Part shown: positions 33,841-46,615 of the stretch, one piece after another | How the letters are laid out: every line of letters starts with the position of its first letter | Numbering within the stretch: position 1 is the stretch's first letter | NCBI GenBank assembly: GCA_029876055.1 | Contig: CM056880.1 | Coordinates: 558,001 to 622,000 of the forward strand | Reading direction: 5' to 3' | DNA: 64,000 bases | Source of the DNA: Madurella fahalii | Taxonomy: Eukaryota; Ascomycota; Sordariomycetes; Sordariales | Made by a program: the position numbers and the translations under genes | The notes under the pieces: model-generated | Told to the model about the DNA's origin: nothing | Databases searched by the model: none | The model's input: the letters and a program-made list of their open reading frames with translations, nothing else

Positions 33841-34927
33841 TTCAGAGATTATCGCGGGATTGGCCGATAGGGACGGGAATGGGATCTTGAGAATATGACG
33901 GTATCTCGGGCGGATTCAAATTTTCAATTAGTACTAATTGTTATAACCGGCACAGGGATGATGAATCGCGTAGTCCCAGAATTCAGTCCGGTGTAGCGAA
34001 AAGAGGACGGACGGCGGGCTTATATTTCCTAATTGTCAGCGGCACAGGCGGTCGAACTACTCGGGCGTCAACCTGTAGGAACTTCAGCAACTCCGGTCCC
34101 GGTGTCAATGCATCGGCGCCTGACTCATTTACTAATTAAGCGCTCAGGAGGTGGCGAAAAAGGAGAGGGAAAAAAAGGGCTCGAGCCAGGCATGGTCGAC
34201 TAATTCCTATTTCGACAATTAATAATCACTTCTTTGTCATTCTGATTTTTATCGCCATTGTTTCCATTCCCGGCGATGGTTGTTGGTTTGAACCCCGGCC
34301 CCGCACGCTGAGGTGAGGTGGGGATCCCCGGTCCTTGTCCTCCGGGCGAGCTCAGGCCGCATCGGTGGTTCCCAAGAGAAGGAGCTTAGCCGCCGTATAA
34401 TACGCTGGCAAGATACGAGGGTCTTAAAGCTCTCTCGCTAGGTCGCGTGGTAGTCTAGGATGCAGCGGCGGCATCCAAAGATGAGCGCTGACAAGGACGA
34501 AACAACTGAGGTAACAGGTTGATGCACACCCTGCGTGATGCTACATCAAGAATTTGCCGCAATCAATGGAGGCTTTCAAACTGGGTTTTCCGTAGGGATG
34601 ACTGTTGAGGAATGGCGTTCAATTGCGGTTCCCAGAACTAATTAGAGAGTTGGTGATAGATCCAATTCGGTCTGGCAAACGTCACGCAGATCACGTACAG
34701 TAGGTAAAGTGAGTCAAGTGACGAGAGTAGGTACTTATCACCGATTGCGGTCCATCCGAGGTCCTGATCATAGGCCTGGCAATGTGCATTTTGATCTATT
34801 CAACAAACTCAGAAGAGGGGTATATGAAAACGTAACAACGCAAAGAGATTAAACAACTATCCATCATGAACGACTCATCGTAAACCGCAACCTCAGACGT
34901 GCCAGCGGCCCACTGCACGTATGAATC
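33841..34927. other. Spacer
   Basis: No gene is seen in about 1.1 kb; contains the likely promoter of the dehydrogenase and the 3' end of the membrane glycoprotein gene. Confidence 0.5.
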
Positions 34928-36973
34928 TCAACGAGCCGCGCCAGGCTTCATCAATCCTTGTCCCTCAGTAGCAGCCATCGGGCTCTGATACTCGCTACTA
35001 TCGAATGGCATCCCGTCTTTCTTAGGGACAGGCGCATACCTGTGCCGCTTCACCAAGAACCTGTTTCACATCCCGTTAGCCAATTGTTCAACAGCAAAGC
35101 GGACGGCGCCGGGCCGACTTACCAAATAAGCACAGCAACGGCAATCAAGAAGGGCACGCCCAGCCCGACACTCAGGCCGATAATGAGCTTGTTATCCACG
35201 CCGCCAGTCTGACCATTGAGGAACTCATCCACCGAGTCTTGGTCGTCGTCATCATCATCATCACCGTTGCCACCTCCCGGGGCGGGCCTGCTCGTCTCGG
35301 GCGGCGGCGGCGGGATAAAGCTGACCGGCGAGCCGGACGTAGCGCTCACTGCCCGGACCCCGTCGCCAAAGGGGATCGGACTGGCAACGCTGAGGACGAC
35401 CGAAGCCGGGAATGTCGGCTCCTCTCCGGGCGCGACGGCAGTGACCAGCGTCCTGGTCGTAGTCCTGACCGAAGTGGTCTGCAGGTGCACGGGGCAGAGG
35501 GGAACGCCCGGCGAGGCGCAGCCCACGGCGGAGAGCTTCTCGACCGTGGTGAGGGTGACGGTTTCCAGGTCGGCGTCTTGCCGGCCCTCGATCGGCGGCG
35601 GGGTGGCGGTGGGCGTGGGAGAGGACGTCACCGTGCCGGCGCAGGCGTCGAGCAGGGTGGTGTAGAAGATGGGGATGGTAAAGGAGGGCTGCGGCCCCCA
35701 CGTCTCGCCGAGCGCCTCGACGGTAGCGCCCGCTGCGGCGCCCAGCCCCAGCGTGTACTCCTCGACGAGCTTCAGCCGGCAGTTCTCCTCTTCCTCGAGG
35801 TCGGCGCCGGCCGTCACGTTGGTCACAAACTCGGCGAGATGGGCAAAGACGCCCATTTCCATGCCGGCTCCGACATCAAGGATATCCTCGAATACGCTCG
35901 GGGTGCCGACGGAAAGGCCGGCGTGCATACCGACGCGGAGGATGGCTTTGAGAACCGCGTTGGCGGTGGTGACGGTGACGGGGAGGAACTCGAATCTGGC
36001 GCCGTTGCTAGCAAGGGGGGAGAACAATGTTAGCGAGAGAGCCCGGGGGCCAGAAACTAGGGGTGAACAGAGAGAGTTACAAGATAATATCGGAAACGTT
36101 GCTGCTGAAGAGGGCGATGTGAAAACCCGCGGGATCTTCTATAGCGAGATGGATGCCCGTCGTGAAGTCGATCTCTCCCTCCACGCTGAGAATCAGGTCC
36201 ATAGTCGCGAAGACGCCGATCTCCAAATCTTCCGAGACGCCATAACCCAGTGGGGTCTGGGATTTGAACAAGGGAATGGTCAATGTCGTAGCTCCCGTGA
36301 TTTTAGTGCCAATGAGCATGTATAGGTCCAGGTAGTCGATTTGGAACGTGAATTGGATGTCCGGAAGGGGTGGCATGTCGATGTCAAAATCGAGGTCAAT
36401 GGTAAAGTTGTCAAAGCTGAGGTCGTCCAAGTCGTCGGGACCGAATACTGCCGATATGACATCTCCAAAGAAATCCCGGACACTTGCAACCGCCGTTTCG
36501 GTCATGCTCTCAACCTCGTCCCCGATCTGCTCCGTGACGTTTCGGATCATCTCCCCCGCGTCAAAGTCGCCTGTGATCGACAACTCTGCAGTAGCGTCGG
36601 CTCTGATGTAGCAGGTGACGCATCGTACTTCGATACCCACCTCGGCCGTGAGGTTCTCATTTCCCGTGTCAAATTCGTGGGTGCTGGAAAGCATTAGAGG
36701 ATCACGCCCGTTTGCAATGCCCCGTGATGTCGTAACTTACTAGGAGAATAGAGGTGCTTCTTCCCAGCTCTTGTCGATGCTTGTACTGTTCCGGAGGGGC
36801 TCGTTTCTGCGGAGGATCGAAGCAACACGGCGATGGATCTCTCGGACTGTCCCCTCGGTTGAGGTGCCGGGGAGGTTGCGTGTCCGGACTGCAACTTCGG
36901 GTTGTGGAGCAATAGACGCAGCAGCGAAGCCCGCTGACCAGACAAGGGCGGAAAGGAGAGAAGAGGCTTTCAT
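34928..36973 (-). CDS. Secretory type I membrane glycoprotein, unknown family
   Basis: Four exons, 36973-36741, 36683-36081, 36007-35123 and 35060-34928, keep frame and give 617 residues. The introns 36684-36740, 36008-36080 and 35061-35122 have good GTAAGT/GTAACT donors. A signal peptide (MKASSLLSALVWSAGFAAAS) starts at 36973. The ectodomain has alternating hydrophobic/hydrophilic beta-type stretches (LSVEGEIDFTTGIHLAIED, IQFTFQIDYLDLYMLIG), several N-glycosylation sites and few Cys. A Thr/Pro/Ser stalk and an Asp run (DDDDDDDQDSVDE) come before a transmembrane helix (LIIGLSVGLGVPFLIAVAVLI) and a short basic cytosolic tail (FLVKRHRYAPVPKK). The last exon has no ATG near its start. Possibly a wall or stress sensor-like surface protein; I cannot name the family. 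Confidence 0.72.
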
Positions 36974-39689
36974 CCTGGCGAGTAGAGGTAGGCCGGCCGA
37001 ACTGGAGTCCTTGAGAGCCTCCAAAACACGTCCATGATGGACACCGTCACTCTTTAGTACTCGGTAACATTTGAGGAGAGAGCTTCTTCGACTTAGCTAC
37101 CTAAATCGGTCAACCGGGTGTAACCCGCCCCCAAAAGCGGCCCGGACGAGGCTGAGGGCAAAGCCCGGGATGCTCGGTAGGATCATCCAAATGTGACCAG
37201 TCAAGAGGTTGGGACGACATGCAGGGGTTGGGCTTGTTTGTCTGATCCTAAGCAACACCCTGGGTAGAAGGGCGGCGTGCCGCATAGTCGCATGTTGTTG
37301 GTAGCAGAGTGGGACTGGGGTTTGGGGGCTGTGATGCATGCAAGAAACGGCTTTAAGGGACCTACTTAAATCCACCGTGTCATCCGATTAAAATAACGGT
37401 ATCTAACCGCAACTGGACCTGCCCTACCATGCACAAAGCTGCAACCAAAATTTTGTAGCGAGCAATGCAGCCTGGACTGCGAGAGTGCTACACGCTGAGC
37501 AATGCAGTTCTAGGTATGATTGATCTTGCCGTAATGTAGAGCCCAACCTTCCGCGCGACGACGTTGACACCCTTGAAGAAATTATCGACAGAGGGCGTAT
37601 TTCGAAGTTCGGGATAGCTTCAACCCGCGAATATCATATCATTTTGCAAGTATCTAATAGAGGAGCATTGCTGTCCGGGCTGTTTTGCTTGCCACACATC
37701 TTTTGGTATGGCTTCCGAATGTGGTTGGACACTGTCCTGCTAATATGGCTACCCGCTGGAGCCAAACAGACTGGATTTAAGGGGTCCAAGGGCTCCCGAG
37801 GAGGGTCGGAGGATTGGCCCCGCTGCTTGGCAAGGCTTGAGCAGGGCTTCGTGGCACCCCCGGAACACCGATTATGTTGCCCGAAGGAAGCAAAACCTTG
37901 CGTGATGGTGCGAAATTCCACGCCTTGTACATGCAGTAGCCTCGTGATGTGGCTATATCTGACCGCTGAATCATCGAGTAAGAGATTGCATGCTGTCGTC
38001 GCGTCCGGCATAGCCCGCGTTGGAGAGCAGCTCGATTAATATCACCCAAGCTGAACTTAACTTACCAGCTTTTGGGAGGTGGCATTAGGCAACACTGCGC
38101 CGCGAAGAGGCTATTGGCCTGCCGCCGGGAGGATGCGTCTCGTCTGAGGTTGCGAAACCTGGGGCGTTGGAAAGCTGCATGTGCACGACAGGGGCCCCGC
38201 AGAGACGCACAACGTTGCCCAGAAGGTACGTGTAGCTAGCGTACTTGTCTAGGCTGCATAGAGAAGACCAGCCACTTGATACCAAGAATAACTCGCTCCC
38301 GCACCGGGCCGCGGCTCTGCCCAATTTGAACAAAGATGGGAAGAAAGATATTTCACCTTAGACTCTACGGGTCGGCGTGCTCCCGACGTCGGCCGGTTCG
38401 AAGCTAGGGACGCTAGGGTCCTGGGTCCTCTACATTGGCCCTAACCACACCGCCGCCACTGCGGCCGAGAAAGAAGGGATTTCAATATCGAGAGGTCATT
38501 GGCCAGTATCCTGACGGGAGGATTAGAGTGAGCCAGGGCCTAGAAGGTCGGCTTTGTAATGCCCTTGCCGGCACTAAGCATTTGCTAGGAGATGAAATGA
38601 GGTTGATGTGCGATTTTCCGACCGATCAACTCCAGGACCTCAAGTATAGCTCGATGCTGGCTCGGGTGGGTACTTTATGAGGGGATCTGTCACTACCCAG
38701 ACTGTGTATAACCCAGACCATATAGCCCAGCACTGGTAATTAGGAGATGCTGGTAACAATCATGGTGCCCAGCTGGGCATCATTTGTTACCGATATTCTA
38801 AGCGCTGGGCAATGGCTAGGGCATAGAAACATCATGAACAATGCTCACCTAGTCCGGCTAGGAAGGTAATTAATGCTGGGAGTTTTGTTGATGAAAGGAA
38901 TGAAAAATGACGATCGATAAAGAAGCCTTATAAATCACTGAGAATATCAATGAGACTGTGTTTACAGGTGTCTACTTGTGATAAGTTTTAGTGGCTATGG
39001 GCAGGGGAAAAAAATCTTTTCCATAGCGAAAGGCTTCCATTGATGGAATACCGAGAAATACCTAGATATCTAGTGTACCTTTATGCGATCTATCGTACTG
39101 AGATGCTTTTATTGCGCCTGCCAATTGATTAATTATTATGACTACACCGAGCCTTCGGGATCAACGTTAGACACGGATTTACAGTATAGAACGCCACAGA
39201 AACCGGTACAGACTTAAGTTCATGCATAGGCAGCCCGCACCCCGGTCACCGGGTGATGGAATTTTTATTCAATCTGCAATTGAAGTTCTCAAAAACCATA
39301 TCAAATTCCATTAGATAAGGTACTTAAAGTACTAAGTTATCTTAGGTTAGCCTTTGGGTTCTCCATATTCACCGGTTTCCCCGTCATCGCCGCAGACCCG
39401 CCCGAACTGAGCTCCGGTTTCATCTCATCGATACTTATACCTGTAGAAGTCCTCCATCAACGCCATAGGTTTTGTTCTATCCGTAGTCGCGGCAAATTGT
39501 CACATGATCTCCCGCCACGAACGACTACCTGTCAGCGTGCTGAATCGCCGAGATGACGCAGTCTATATAACGTTAGGTAGTTTGTGACCTTAGCATAGAG
39601 GCGCAATTTGCTCCACATAACAACACTCCACCAAGAAGTTGCGAGCGCCCAATAAGCCCTAATCTCTCATCTAAGCATTTGAGGGCCCT
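36974..39689. other. Gene-poor spacer
   Basis: About 2.7 kb without a supported gene. Frames at 37097-37375, 37634-38039 and 38435-38680 lack domains, and the last begins at TTG. The part from about 38700 to 39400 is AT-rich. Confidence 0.45.
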
Positions 39690-40724
39690 CTACTTCGTAA
39701 TCTGGAGCGGAAGCCACCCGCAACTCCTTGCCCTCCTCAGCAAAACCTGTAAGCCCGCTGTGTACGTGCATAGTATGGTAGCTGTCGTCCAAGCACAGTG
39801 ACTCGGATATACCTGAGACCAAAATAAGGTAGGATATCGAAGCAGCTCGAGAAAACCAGTATCATTACCGAAATTATAGCGTTTCATCTTCTTCTTGAGC
39901 CGTGCCGGCGAGGAGGACCGAAGAGTGTACCAGCGAGGCCGACTTCCCCAGCGCATCCGAAAGCTCGTCTTGCATACTCTAGCCGAGAACAGCATCCATC
40001 AAGCCGCCACTCAGCAATCCCGCCGCGCCCCTACGCATTGACAAAGGCCCGCAACACGTGGGCCATGGCAAAATCCCAGAAGCTGTATAGTACCGAGCCA
40101 AGCGCCTCGGACGCGCGGATGCGCGAAGCGGCCGCTGCGCACCGCTGCGCAAACTAGCCAGCCAGTGACGGCCCCCAAATCGCGATACACGAGACATCCA
40201 CATATACATAGCTCCAGCCGCAAGCGCGCTAACTGATAGGAATCTAGTATTGAGCTCATAATTACCTCCCAGTCCGGCCGCACCTCGAGGTCGCGGCTGC
40301 ACGTTCAGCGGCTCGAGCCATCCTCGGTGAGGGCGTCAGCGGTGCTGGAATGTAGTGCTCTAGGTTTGTTGTCCGTCTGCTGTCTGGGTCGCTATCACTG
40401 ATCTGGCGGTAGCCACGAGCACCTCGGTTACGTCGGCGCTGCATCATGGCGCCGTGCCGAGAATACGAACGACTCCAGGGTCAAGGCAACCAGCCTTTGA
40501 AGAAGTTACGCATGGCGCAGTGGGTGTCAACAGAGCCAAGTCGGGTTCCAACGCCGCACATCTACAGTAAGCATAATTTGTGGAGCGGGCGCGCGCGGAT
40601 CGGGGCCGTCAATTGAGGAATTTACATAGTAACCAAACTGCGTTGTAGCGGACCCGTGGAAGAGGTGGCTCGGTATTGCGTCGATGCCTATGTCGGGATC
40701 AGTCCGATTGGGTTCGTTGTTCAT
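39690..40724 (-). pseudogene. Possible multi-exon hypothetical gene or relic
   Basis: Several minus-strand pieces look coding. MNNEPNRTDPDIGIDAIP starts at 40724 and could splice (GTAAAT...CTGTAG) to MCGVGTRLGSVDTHCAMRN. The same frame continues after one TGA into ARGYRQISDSDPDSRRTTN. Further downstream are MQDELSDALGKSASLVHSS and, after a GCTTACAG acceptor, FAEEGKELRVASAPDYEVEG. I could not build one continuous protein or recognise a family. It may be a short real gene, two genes, or a decayed one. Confidence 0.25.
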
Positions 40725-41983
40725 AGTTTATCTCGTATCTCCTGTTTGTATCTAGGATGAGAGAGATTCCCGTCGATTATAACTTCGGGAGCGCGGCCTC
40801 CGGTCCGGCGTTAATTAACAAGTGAGGCTAGAAGGATCGAATCTTGGACCGCATCCGGCACTCAAGGCAAGGCCCAGCATTCTGCGACGGTGGTTCTGGA
40901 CTCGACAGTCTCTCTATATCAATCAGCTGGCTGCATAAGCGAGCGCGAGTACCAAATAAATGCTGCCCTTAAGAGCGAACAGATCTGGCCTCGGTCCTCT
41001 CGAAGGACCGAGTGTCCGGCCTCCTCCCTCTTGCTCATCTCGTCTCGGAGACTTTTAGGGTACACGTTCCATAAAATTCCTCCGCCTCATGCACGGATAG
41101 ACATATCCCTAATACGCTCCGCTCCCTCACGGATAAATTCCGTAGCCACACACCTCAAACTGCTTTTGCCGTCGGTGGCGATAGCTCTTCTCCTCAAGTC
41201 ATTTTTAACGCCGTCTATCCCAGTCACTGTGAGACAGATCTTGGTCGGCAGTACGGTGTGATATCCAAAACATTCATGTCACTCTACTTGGTACTCTCAC
41301 ATGGCGAGGAAAAGTTTCAGAAAAGTTTCCGAAAGTTCAACATAAGGCGCACACCAAATTCCTCCGTGCGTGCGGACGTGCTCGTTGACGGCAAATAGGA
41401 CCGCAGCATCCAGATTGTTTCAGGGTAAGCAGGAACCGGGCAAGGTCCAGCTAATGTACCCAAGTTCCTATGGAGCTGCTGAGCCTTCTGTTAAGAAGGG
41501 TGCTAGCCGAGAGCATGGTTTTCGCGTACAAAGATTGTCCGCATTAACAAATGCTACAAGGGGTCTTGGCTGTACGTTGGGGGTGTCGTTCATTTTCTAA
41601 GAGTCACCCGCTGTTGCCTAGAAAACATCTCATTGGCCAACGTTAAAAACAGGAGACTGGCTCCCACACGATGCCACTGCGTTTGCCAGTTACAGCACGT
41701 TCCCGCCCACATCTACCCCTGCATTTCTGGCACTTTGTTCTTCCGACCACCCTCCTTTCCATCCACAGCCATTAAGAGCAGTGAGCAGTCATTCAGCGAA
41801 TTTCAATCAACTCGACGGCTGTCTCAGAAAGCCTAGTTATTGCGCTTGCACGCGCCCCCCTTCCCCTATTTCCTTCAGTCTTCGCCAACCGAGTAGCACC
41901 ACTATTTTTGGGGGGATCACTTTTGCCACGACAGGTTATACGCCAGCGTGTGACAGAGCACACTCACGGTTTGTCACTCCAAG
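40725..41983. other. Spacer upstream of the DsbA-like gene
   Basis: No gene with domain support is seen on either strand. Frames at 40890-41261 and 41370-41600 are taken as chance. Confidence 0.45.
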
Positions 41984-42715
41984 ATGGTCAACTTTACCAT
42001 CAAGGTTGTATCTGACAACGTCTGCCCCTGGGTACGTCGACAAATTGCGTACTGGTTCACCTAACTTCCCATTGAGCGCCGCAGACCTAATGAACAATAG
42101 TGCTACATTGGAAAAAGAAAGCTGGAGAGGGCCATAGAACTCTACAAAAAGACGTACCCTGGTGGGAGGGAGGATACATTTACCATATCCTGGTCCCCGT
42201 TCTACCTGGACGAGACGTCGCCGGAGCAGGGTGTCGCCATCCTGGAGCGCTTCGCGCAACGGTTCGGAGCAGAGCGTGCCGGTGCATTCCAGGAGCGCCT
42301 GAGGATCCTTGGGACGCAAGAGGGCATCAACTTCAGCTTCGCGGGAAAGCTCGGAAATACCCGCGACTCGCACCGGCTGATCCAGCTCGGCAAGACGAAG
42401 GGGAGCGACGTAGAGAACCGCATCGTGACGGAGCTCTTCCGGGATTACTTTGAAGGCACGGGTGACATAACCAGCTATGATACACTCATCGGAGTGGCCG
42501 TCAAGGCCGGTATTGACGGGGAGGAGGTGAGGGAGTGGCTAGAAACAGGGAAAGGGGGGAAGGAGGTCGACGCTGAGGCACAGGAAGCGAAGAGAGCGGG
42601 GATTAGTGGCGTGCCTCATTACACTATTCAGGGTAAATGGGAGGTTGATGGTGCTCAGGATATTCCAGTTTTAATGGAGATTTTTGTAAAAGTGAAGGAG
42701 GAGACGCAGGTGTAA
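41984..42715 (+). CDS. FrnE-like DsbA family thiol oxidoreductase
   Basis: Exons 41984-42031 and 42101-42715 give 220 residues, the normal length for the FrnE/DsbA-like group. Exon 1 encodes MVNFTIKVVSDNVCPW and exon 2 opens with CYIGKRKLERAIELY, so the redox motif CPWC is cut by the intron (42032-42100, GTACGT...AATAG). Further family blocks are FAGKLGNTRDSHRLIQ (the N-x-x-x-SH-R-L segment), LFRDYFEGTGDITSYDTL and the cis-Pro loop AGISGVPHY. The protein lacks a signal peptide and should be cytosolic. The group catalyses thiol-disulfide exchange or related glutathione chemistry; the substrate is unknown. The 3' end carries an extended charged tail. Confidence 0.9.
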
Positions 42716-44625
42716 GAACAAGGGCGGAAAAGGATGAGCGGTGATTGATTGATGGTAGATCAGACAGGACTAGGATAAAAGAAAGAGAGACCGCTTGCAG
42801 ATTGTTTCGGTGCAATGTGAACGGACAGAGGTTTCGGTTCAAAGGTTTCAGCGATGAAGAAAGTTTGTGCCGTTATGTTGAGATCCGGAGAATCTCTCCC
42901 AGCTTCGAATATAACCGAGCAATGCGAGCATGCCGGTGTATGAGTCGACCGTCTCGATTTCCAGGGGACCGGCAAATCCTTATTACACTCGTGATGCGTA
43001 ACGATATGCATTAAGATTGAGTGACTAATTATCTATCAGTGTCACGGGGGTATCTCAAAGCCTGGGCAGGGCAACGAACTCCGTGCCCGAGGGGTAAGAG
43101 TCAAACCTCTGTTGCTAAAATTTTAGGTCGGTTAAGGCGTCGGGCCCTAAGCTATCAGAGCAAGGTTGCCGTATTCACATGGCTATGATCGGACGAATGA
43201 GTTTGCATGCCCGCACACTCATTGATTTCTGCTAGATCTGGTGGCAACGTAACCAAGCTACCTTAAGGTAAGGAACAAAACGGGGGGATTCATCGGCACC
43301 GGGTTGTCGACCGCGATGATCGTGTCGTTTCTAGCGTGCAACCCATGTTGCTGCCATCTTCTCGGGATGTACGTGGAATGATTAAAGTAGCACACAGCAA
43401 TCGAGGGCTCTGAGGTGCTGACGCTGTGAGAGCTTCACCGCGAAGCCAACAAGGCCGGCGTGACCACCGAGTCCGAGAACATCCGGGTCCTGATGAAGCT
43501 CCATCCGCCACATGCTCAGTGTCTCTAATGCGACGCCATCAATTTCACTAGATATTAATCTTTGTACACAGTTTTACTCTAAAATGGCGTGCCGGTCGTT
43601 CTACCGCTCAGGACATGGGGAAACCGTATCGTACAGGCCGGTTGGGAGACCTGTGTCGACGGGTAGTAGGTCGGCCGGCTATGTACTTCGCGTACGCCTT
43701 GCGTAGCTAGATATAGTAGTGATTGTAATTATGTTGTTTCCCTGGGACAAACCACCGTCAAAACCGAAAAAGTACCAGAGGGTTGGCGCGCCTTCGCGAG
43801 CTCAAATGTCGGTTGGATTTGGTGTACTCGACAAGCAGCGCTTCTTCTGCCGGTCCTCCGGCTGGTTACATCGTGTTAATTAATCCTGCACTAAGCCAGG
43901 TTGCCAAGAAGGCGGGCGCAGTTGTTAATACTCTCGTCTCCGATCCCAAGGCATATTGCTAGGCTGGAAATACTTAGTTCAGGCATACCGTCTGGCGAAG
44001 ACTTCGGGTCCGTCTTCTTCCCTTGCAAACCCTATTTTGCTTGCTTCATACTTCGGCCGTTGTCGCCAACATCTGCTAACGATAGGGGAGAATACTTAGT
44101 TTCGTCTAGTAGACCCGGCAGGTTCCCGTTACGCAACTCGAATGCTCAACTCACAACCTCGCCGCGGTCTCGGTGCCAACAGTCGATGTAAATGCGTGGG
44201 GCCTAAGAGCTAATTACCAAGTGACAGAAAAAAACAGGTACATTGCGAGGCAGACTCACGGCCGAAGGTAATACCCAATCACAGCGACATCGAAGTCGGT
44301 ACTCGCTAGCATGCAGTGATACAGCAGCAGCTGGAGTGACTCCGATCGCGAACGACGCGCATTAAGTTCTCGTCCAAACAGGACGAACCGAGGCCCTGCG
44401 CCGCAATGGGCGGGATGACGACGGAGTACAGAGGCAATTATTGGTCCATATTCGGATAGCGTGGCCGGGATGCGCGTCCTGTTCACTTGGCGGAAAAGAC
44501 CTCCGGAACCGCACGCTCCCCCCATTTATTAAAGGGGTAAAATAAGGGCTAAAAAATTCGGAGCCGCACATTCACGCCGCAGACTTCTCATCTGGCGCAT
44601 TCTCCGAGGATACAAATCATTCAAG
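42716..44625. other. Spacer with a minor coding-like remnant
   Basis: About 1.9 kb without an intact gene. On the plus strand around 43430-43527 the frame reads ELHREANKAGVTTESENIR and ends at a stop; it may be an exon remnant. A tRNA-like GGTTAAGGCG occurs near 43130 but no cloverleaf could be folded. Confidence 0.4.
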
Positions 44626-45609
44626 ATGGCAACTACCTCGTATCTTCTCAGCCAACTCACGCCGGACCCGTCATGCGGTATCGGCACGGCGCTGTGGGCC
44701 GTCAGCAAAACATGTTACATGTCCGCCAGCTATCCAACCCCTGTGGTCGAGATCAACCCACCATGGATGTCCTGCACCGCCGTACAAGCCGGCGAGCCGT
44801 ACGACAAGCTCAACAACGCATGTTACGGTGGTCTGGGAAGAACTAGGATCGGTGACGACTACATCCCCATTTTCTACAGCGCATGTCCCGTAGGCTATAC
44901 CGCCGTCTCTAGCTATACTCATCCCGCCTTCTACCGCACCTTCACCATCTCTTCCGGCACGGAGACCACCACGAGAGCCGAGGCTACAGACGTCGTGGCG
45001 ACGCATTTCTTCTGCTGCCCCTCAGCCTCCGGCTTCCACTATGAATACCTCACGACCGAAGAGCCCGAGATCACGACGGTGCACGACGGCACTACCTTCT
45101 CGGGCAGAGCGTACCTGATGCAGCGGTGCCGAGCAACGCGCGTGGCGGCCCTGTCCGGCCAGACCGTCACGCTCACGCCGTACAGTGACACGTTGGGGTG
45201 GGAGCGGCGGCGGCGGCAGGAGGAGACAGGCGCGCAACAGGATCCTGGCCCGCTCATTACCGAGGCATGGGACGATGCCAAGAACGTGTATGCCGCCGAC
45301 GAGTACTACGACGTGACCGTGTTTGCCGACGGGCACAGCTGCTACACGAATTGTTCGGATTACTGGCTGAGTTCGTATACGAGCCCGGTGAACCCTCAGA
45401 CGACGATCACTACCGCGCCCGCGACCATCACGGAGGACGCAGGCGGGGGCGGGACGGCAAGCGCAGGTCTCAGCCGAGTTGGCGAGGGCGCCGCAGCCCC
45501 GACGAGCACGGTGACTAGTGGCGTGCATCGGGTGGGATTAGGAGCTGGATGGGCAAGAGCCGGGGCACTGCTGGCTAGCGCGGCGGTTGCTGCTAGTTTG
45601 GTGATTTAG
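44626..45609 (+). CDS. Cys-containing protein with GPI-type C-terminus
   Basis: A single intact exon encodes 327 residues. About ten Cys are spread through the first 250 residues (PSCGIG, KTCYMS, MSCTAV, NACYGG, SACPVG, FFCCPS, QRCRATR, HSCYTNCS). Many Thr/Ser residues follow. The C-terminus is a Gly/Ser/Thr stalk and then a hydrophobic tail (ARAGALLASAAVAASLVI), as in GPI-anchored or tail-anchored surface proteins. No clear signal peptide is visible at the N-terminus, which is odd; a leader exon upstream could have been missed. A TATA-like AATAAGG at about 44541 and a short leader fit the chosen ATG. Family not recognised. Confidence 0.7.
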   Translation: MATTSYLLSQLTPDPSCGIGTALWAVSKTCYMSASYPTPVVEINPPWMSCTAVQAGEPYDKLNNACYGGLGRTRIGDDYIPIFYSACPVGYTAVSSYTHPAFYRTFTISSGTETTTRAEATDVVATHFFCCPSASGFHYEYLTTEEPEITTVHDGTTFSGRAYLMQRCRATRVAALSGQTVTLTPYSDTLGWERRRRQEETGAQQDPGPLITEAWDDAKNVYAADEYYDVTVFADGHSCYTNCSDYWLSSYTSPVNPQTTITTAPATITEDAGGGGTASAGLSRVGEGAAAPTSTVTSGVHRVGLGAGWARAGALLASAAVAASLVI

Positions 45610-46615
45610 GCAACGAGCATACTCGTAGATTCATACCCATTGTTTCCAAGCCGGAGGGCGAGACGCGGTGATGCACCCGATAATCGAGAGGCCTGGTACA
45701 TGACCGTAATTATATTTTCGGGGCCATAATTAGTAGATATTTACCTAAAGAACCTTATGTAGTTAATCGAACGAAACGACACTCCAATGTTCAACAACTC
45801 TGGCCCGACTCAAGCAAGTCCTTCAACGAATTTGCTGTTCTCCTACAAAGTGTCATTGTACTGCTGGAGCTCGGTCCACCCCCGGGGGCCACAGGGATCT
45901 TCCTATCAGACTTGAAGATCTGCCGCGAGTGGAAGCTGGAATATAACGGCGACGAAACCGCATGATATACTTGGGCTCGAGTGGAAGCAGTGATCGCTGG
46001 TGATCCGGTTCATCATGGACAGTGTCATAGATTCGAGAAAGATGTTCCTCAGACGCCGAGATTGAGGCCGACGAATGGCAGAGGCACTGGCCTTATGATC
46101 TGATCGTTTCTGGGCTAGACGAAGATGTAAGGTAAAAGTTCTAGTAGTTCATTAAACATACTACCTTCCGTATATGAATACGCAGGGTTACTACTCTGTA
46201 GCTAGGGATTCGCAACCTACCGGATCTCACCTACGTAAGTACTTTGTTACTGTAGCGAATTTCTAACATAAACTACATCTTTTCAATTCCCATCAAGTAT
46301 TGGATAGCAATAAGCCTGCTGAAGGACATATATCTCATTTACCAAGTCTTATCCTTCGTTCTAGCTTATTAATCAATCAGAATGGTTTTCCATTCGATCA
46401 TCGAGTGTATTCGGCTGCGAAGTTGGTGTGTGTACACCATTGCCGAGCACCCACCTGCCTATTTGGAGCAATATAGTGTTCCATCCCGCGTGTCGATCGG
46501 AACTGGTGGGTTGTCATGCTTTACTTAGATTTAGCCAACATATCACCCAAGAATGTTTCCCGCTTTCCCACTCCAACCCTCAAACCATCCCACGCAGCAG
46601 TTTCACCATCACAAC
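45610..46615. other. AT-rich spacer
   Basis: No gene is seen. Base composition is AT-rich, especially 46140-46400. Confidence 0.5.

Noticed and set aside
30841..37000. Secondary-metabolite cluster
   Set aside because: FAD-Rieske and SDR genes alone, without a synthase, synthetase or terpene cyclase nearby, do not make a cluster.
38435..38680. 81-residue plus-strand frame
   Set aside because: Begins with TTG, has no Met near its start and no recognisable family.
43060..43200. tRNA-like GGTTAAGGCG segment
   Set aside because: No acceptor stem, no T-loop GGTTCGA at the right distance and no foldable anticodon arm.
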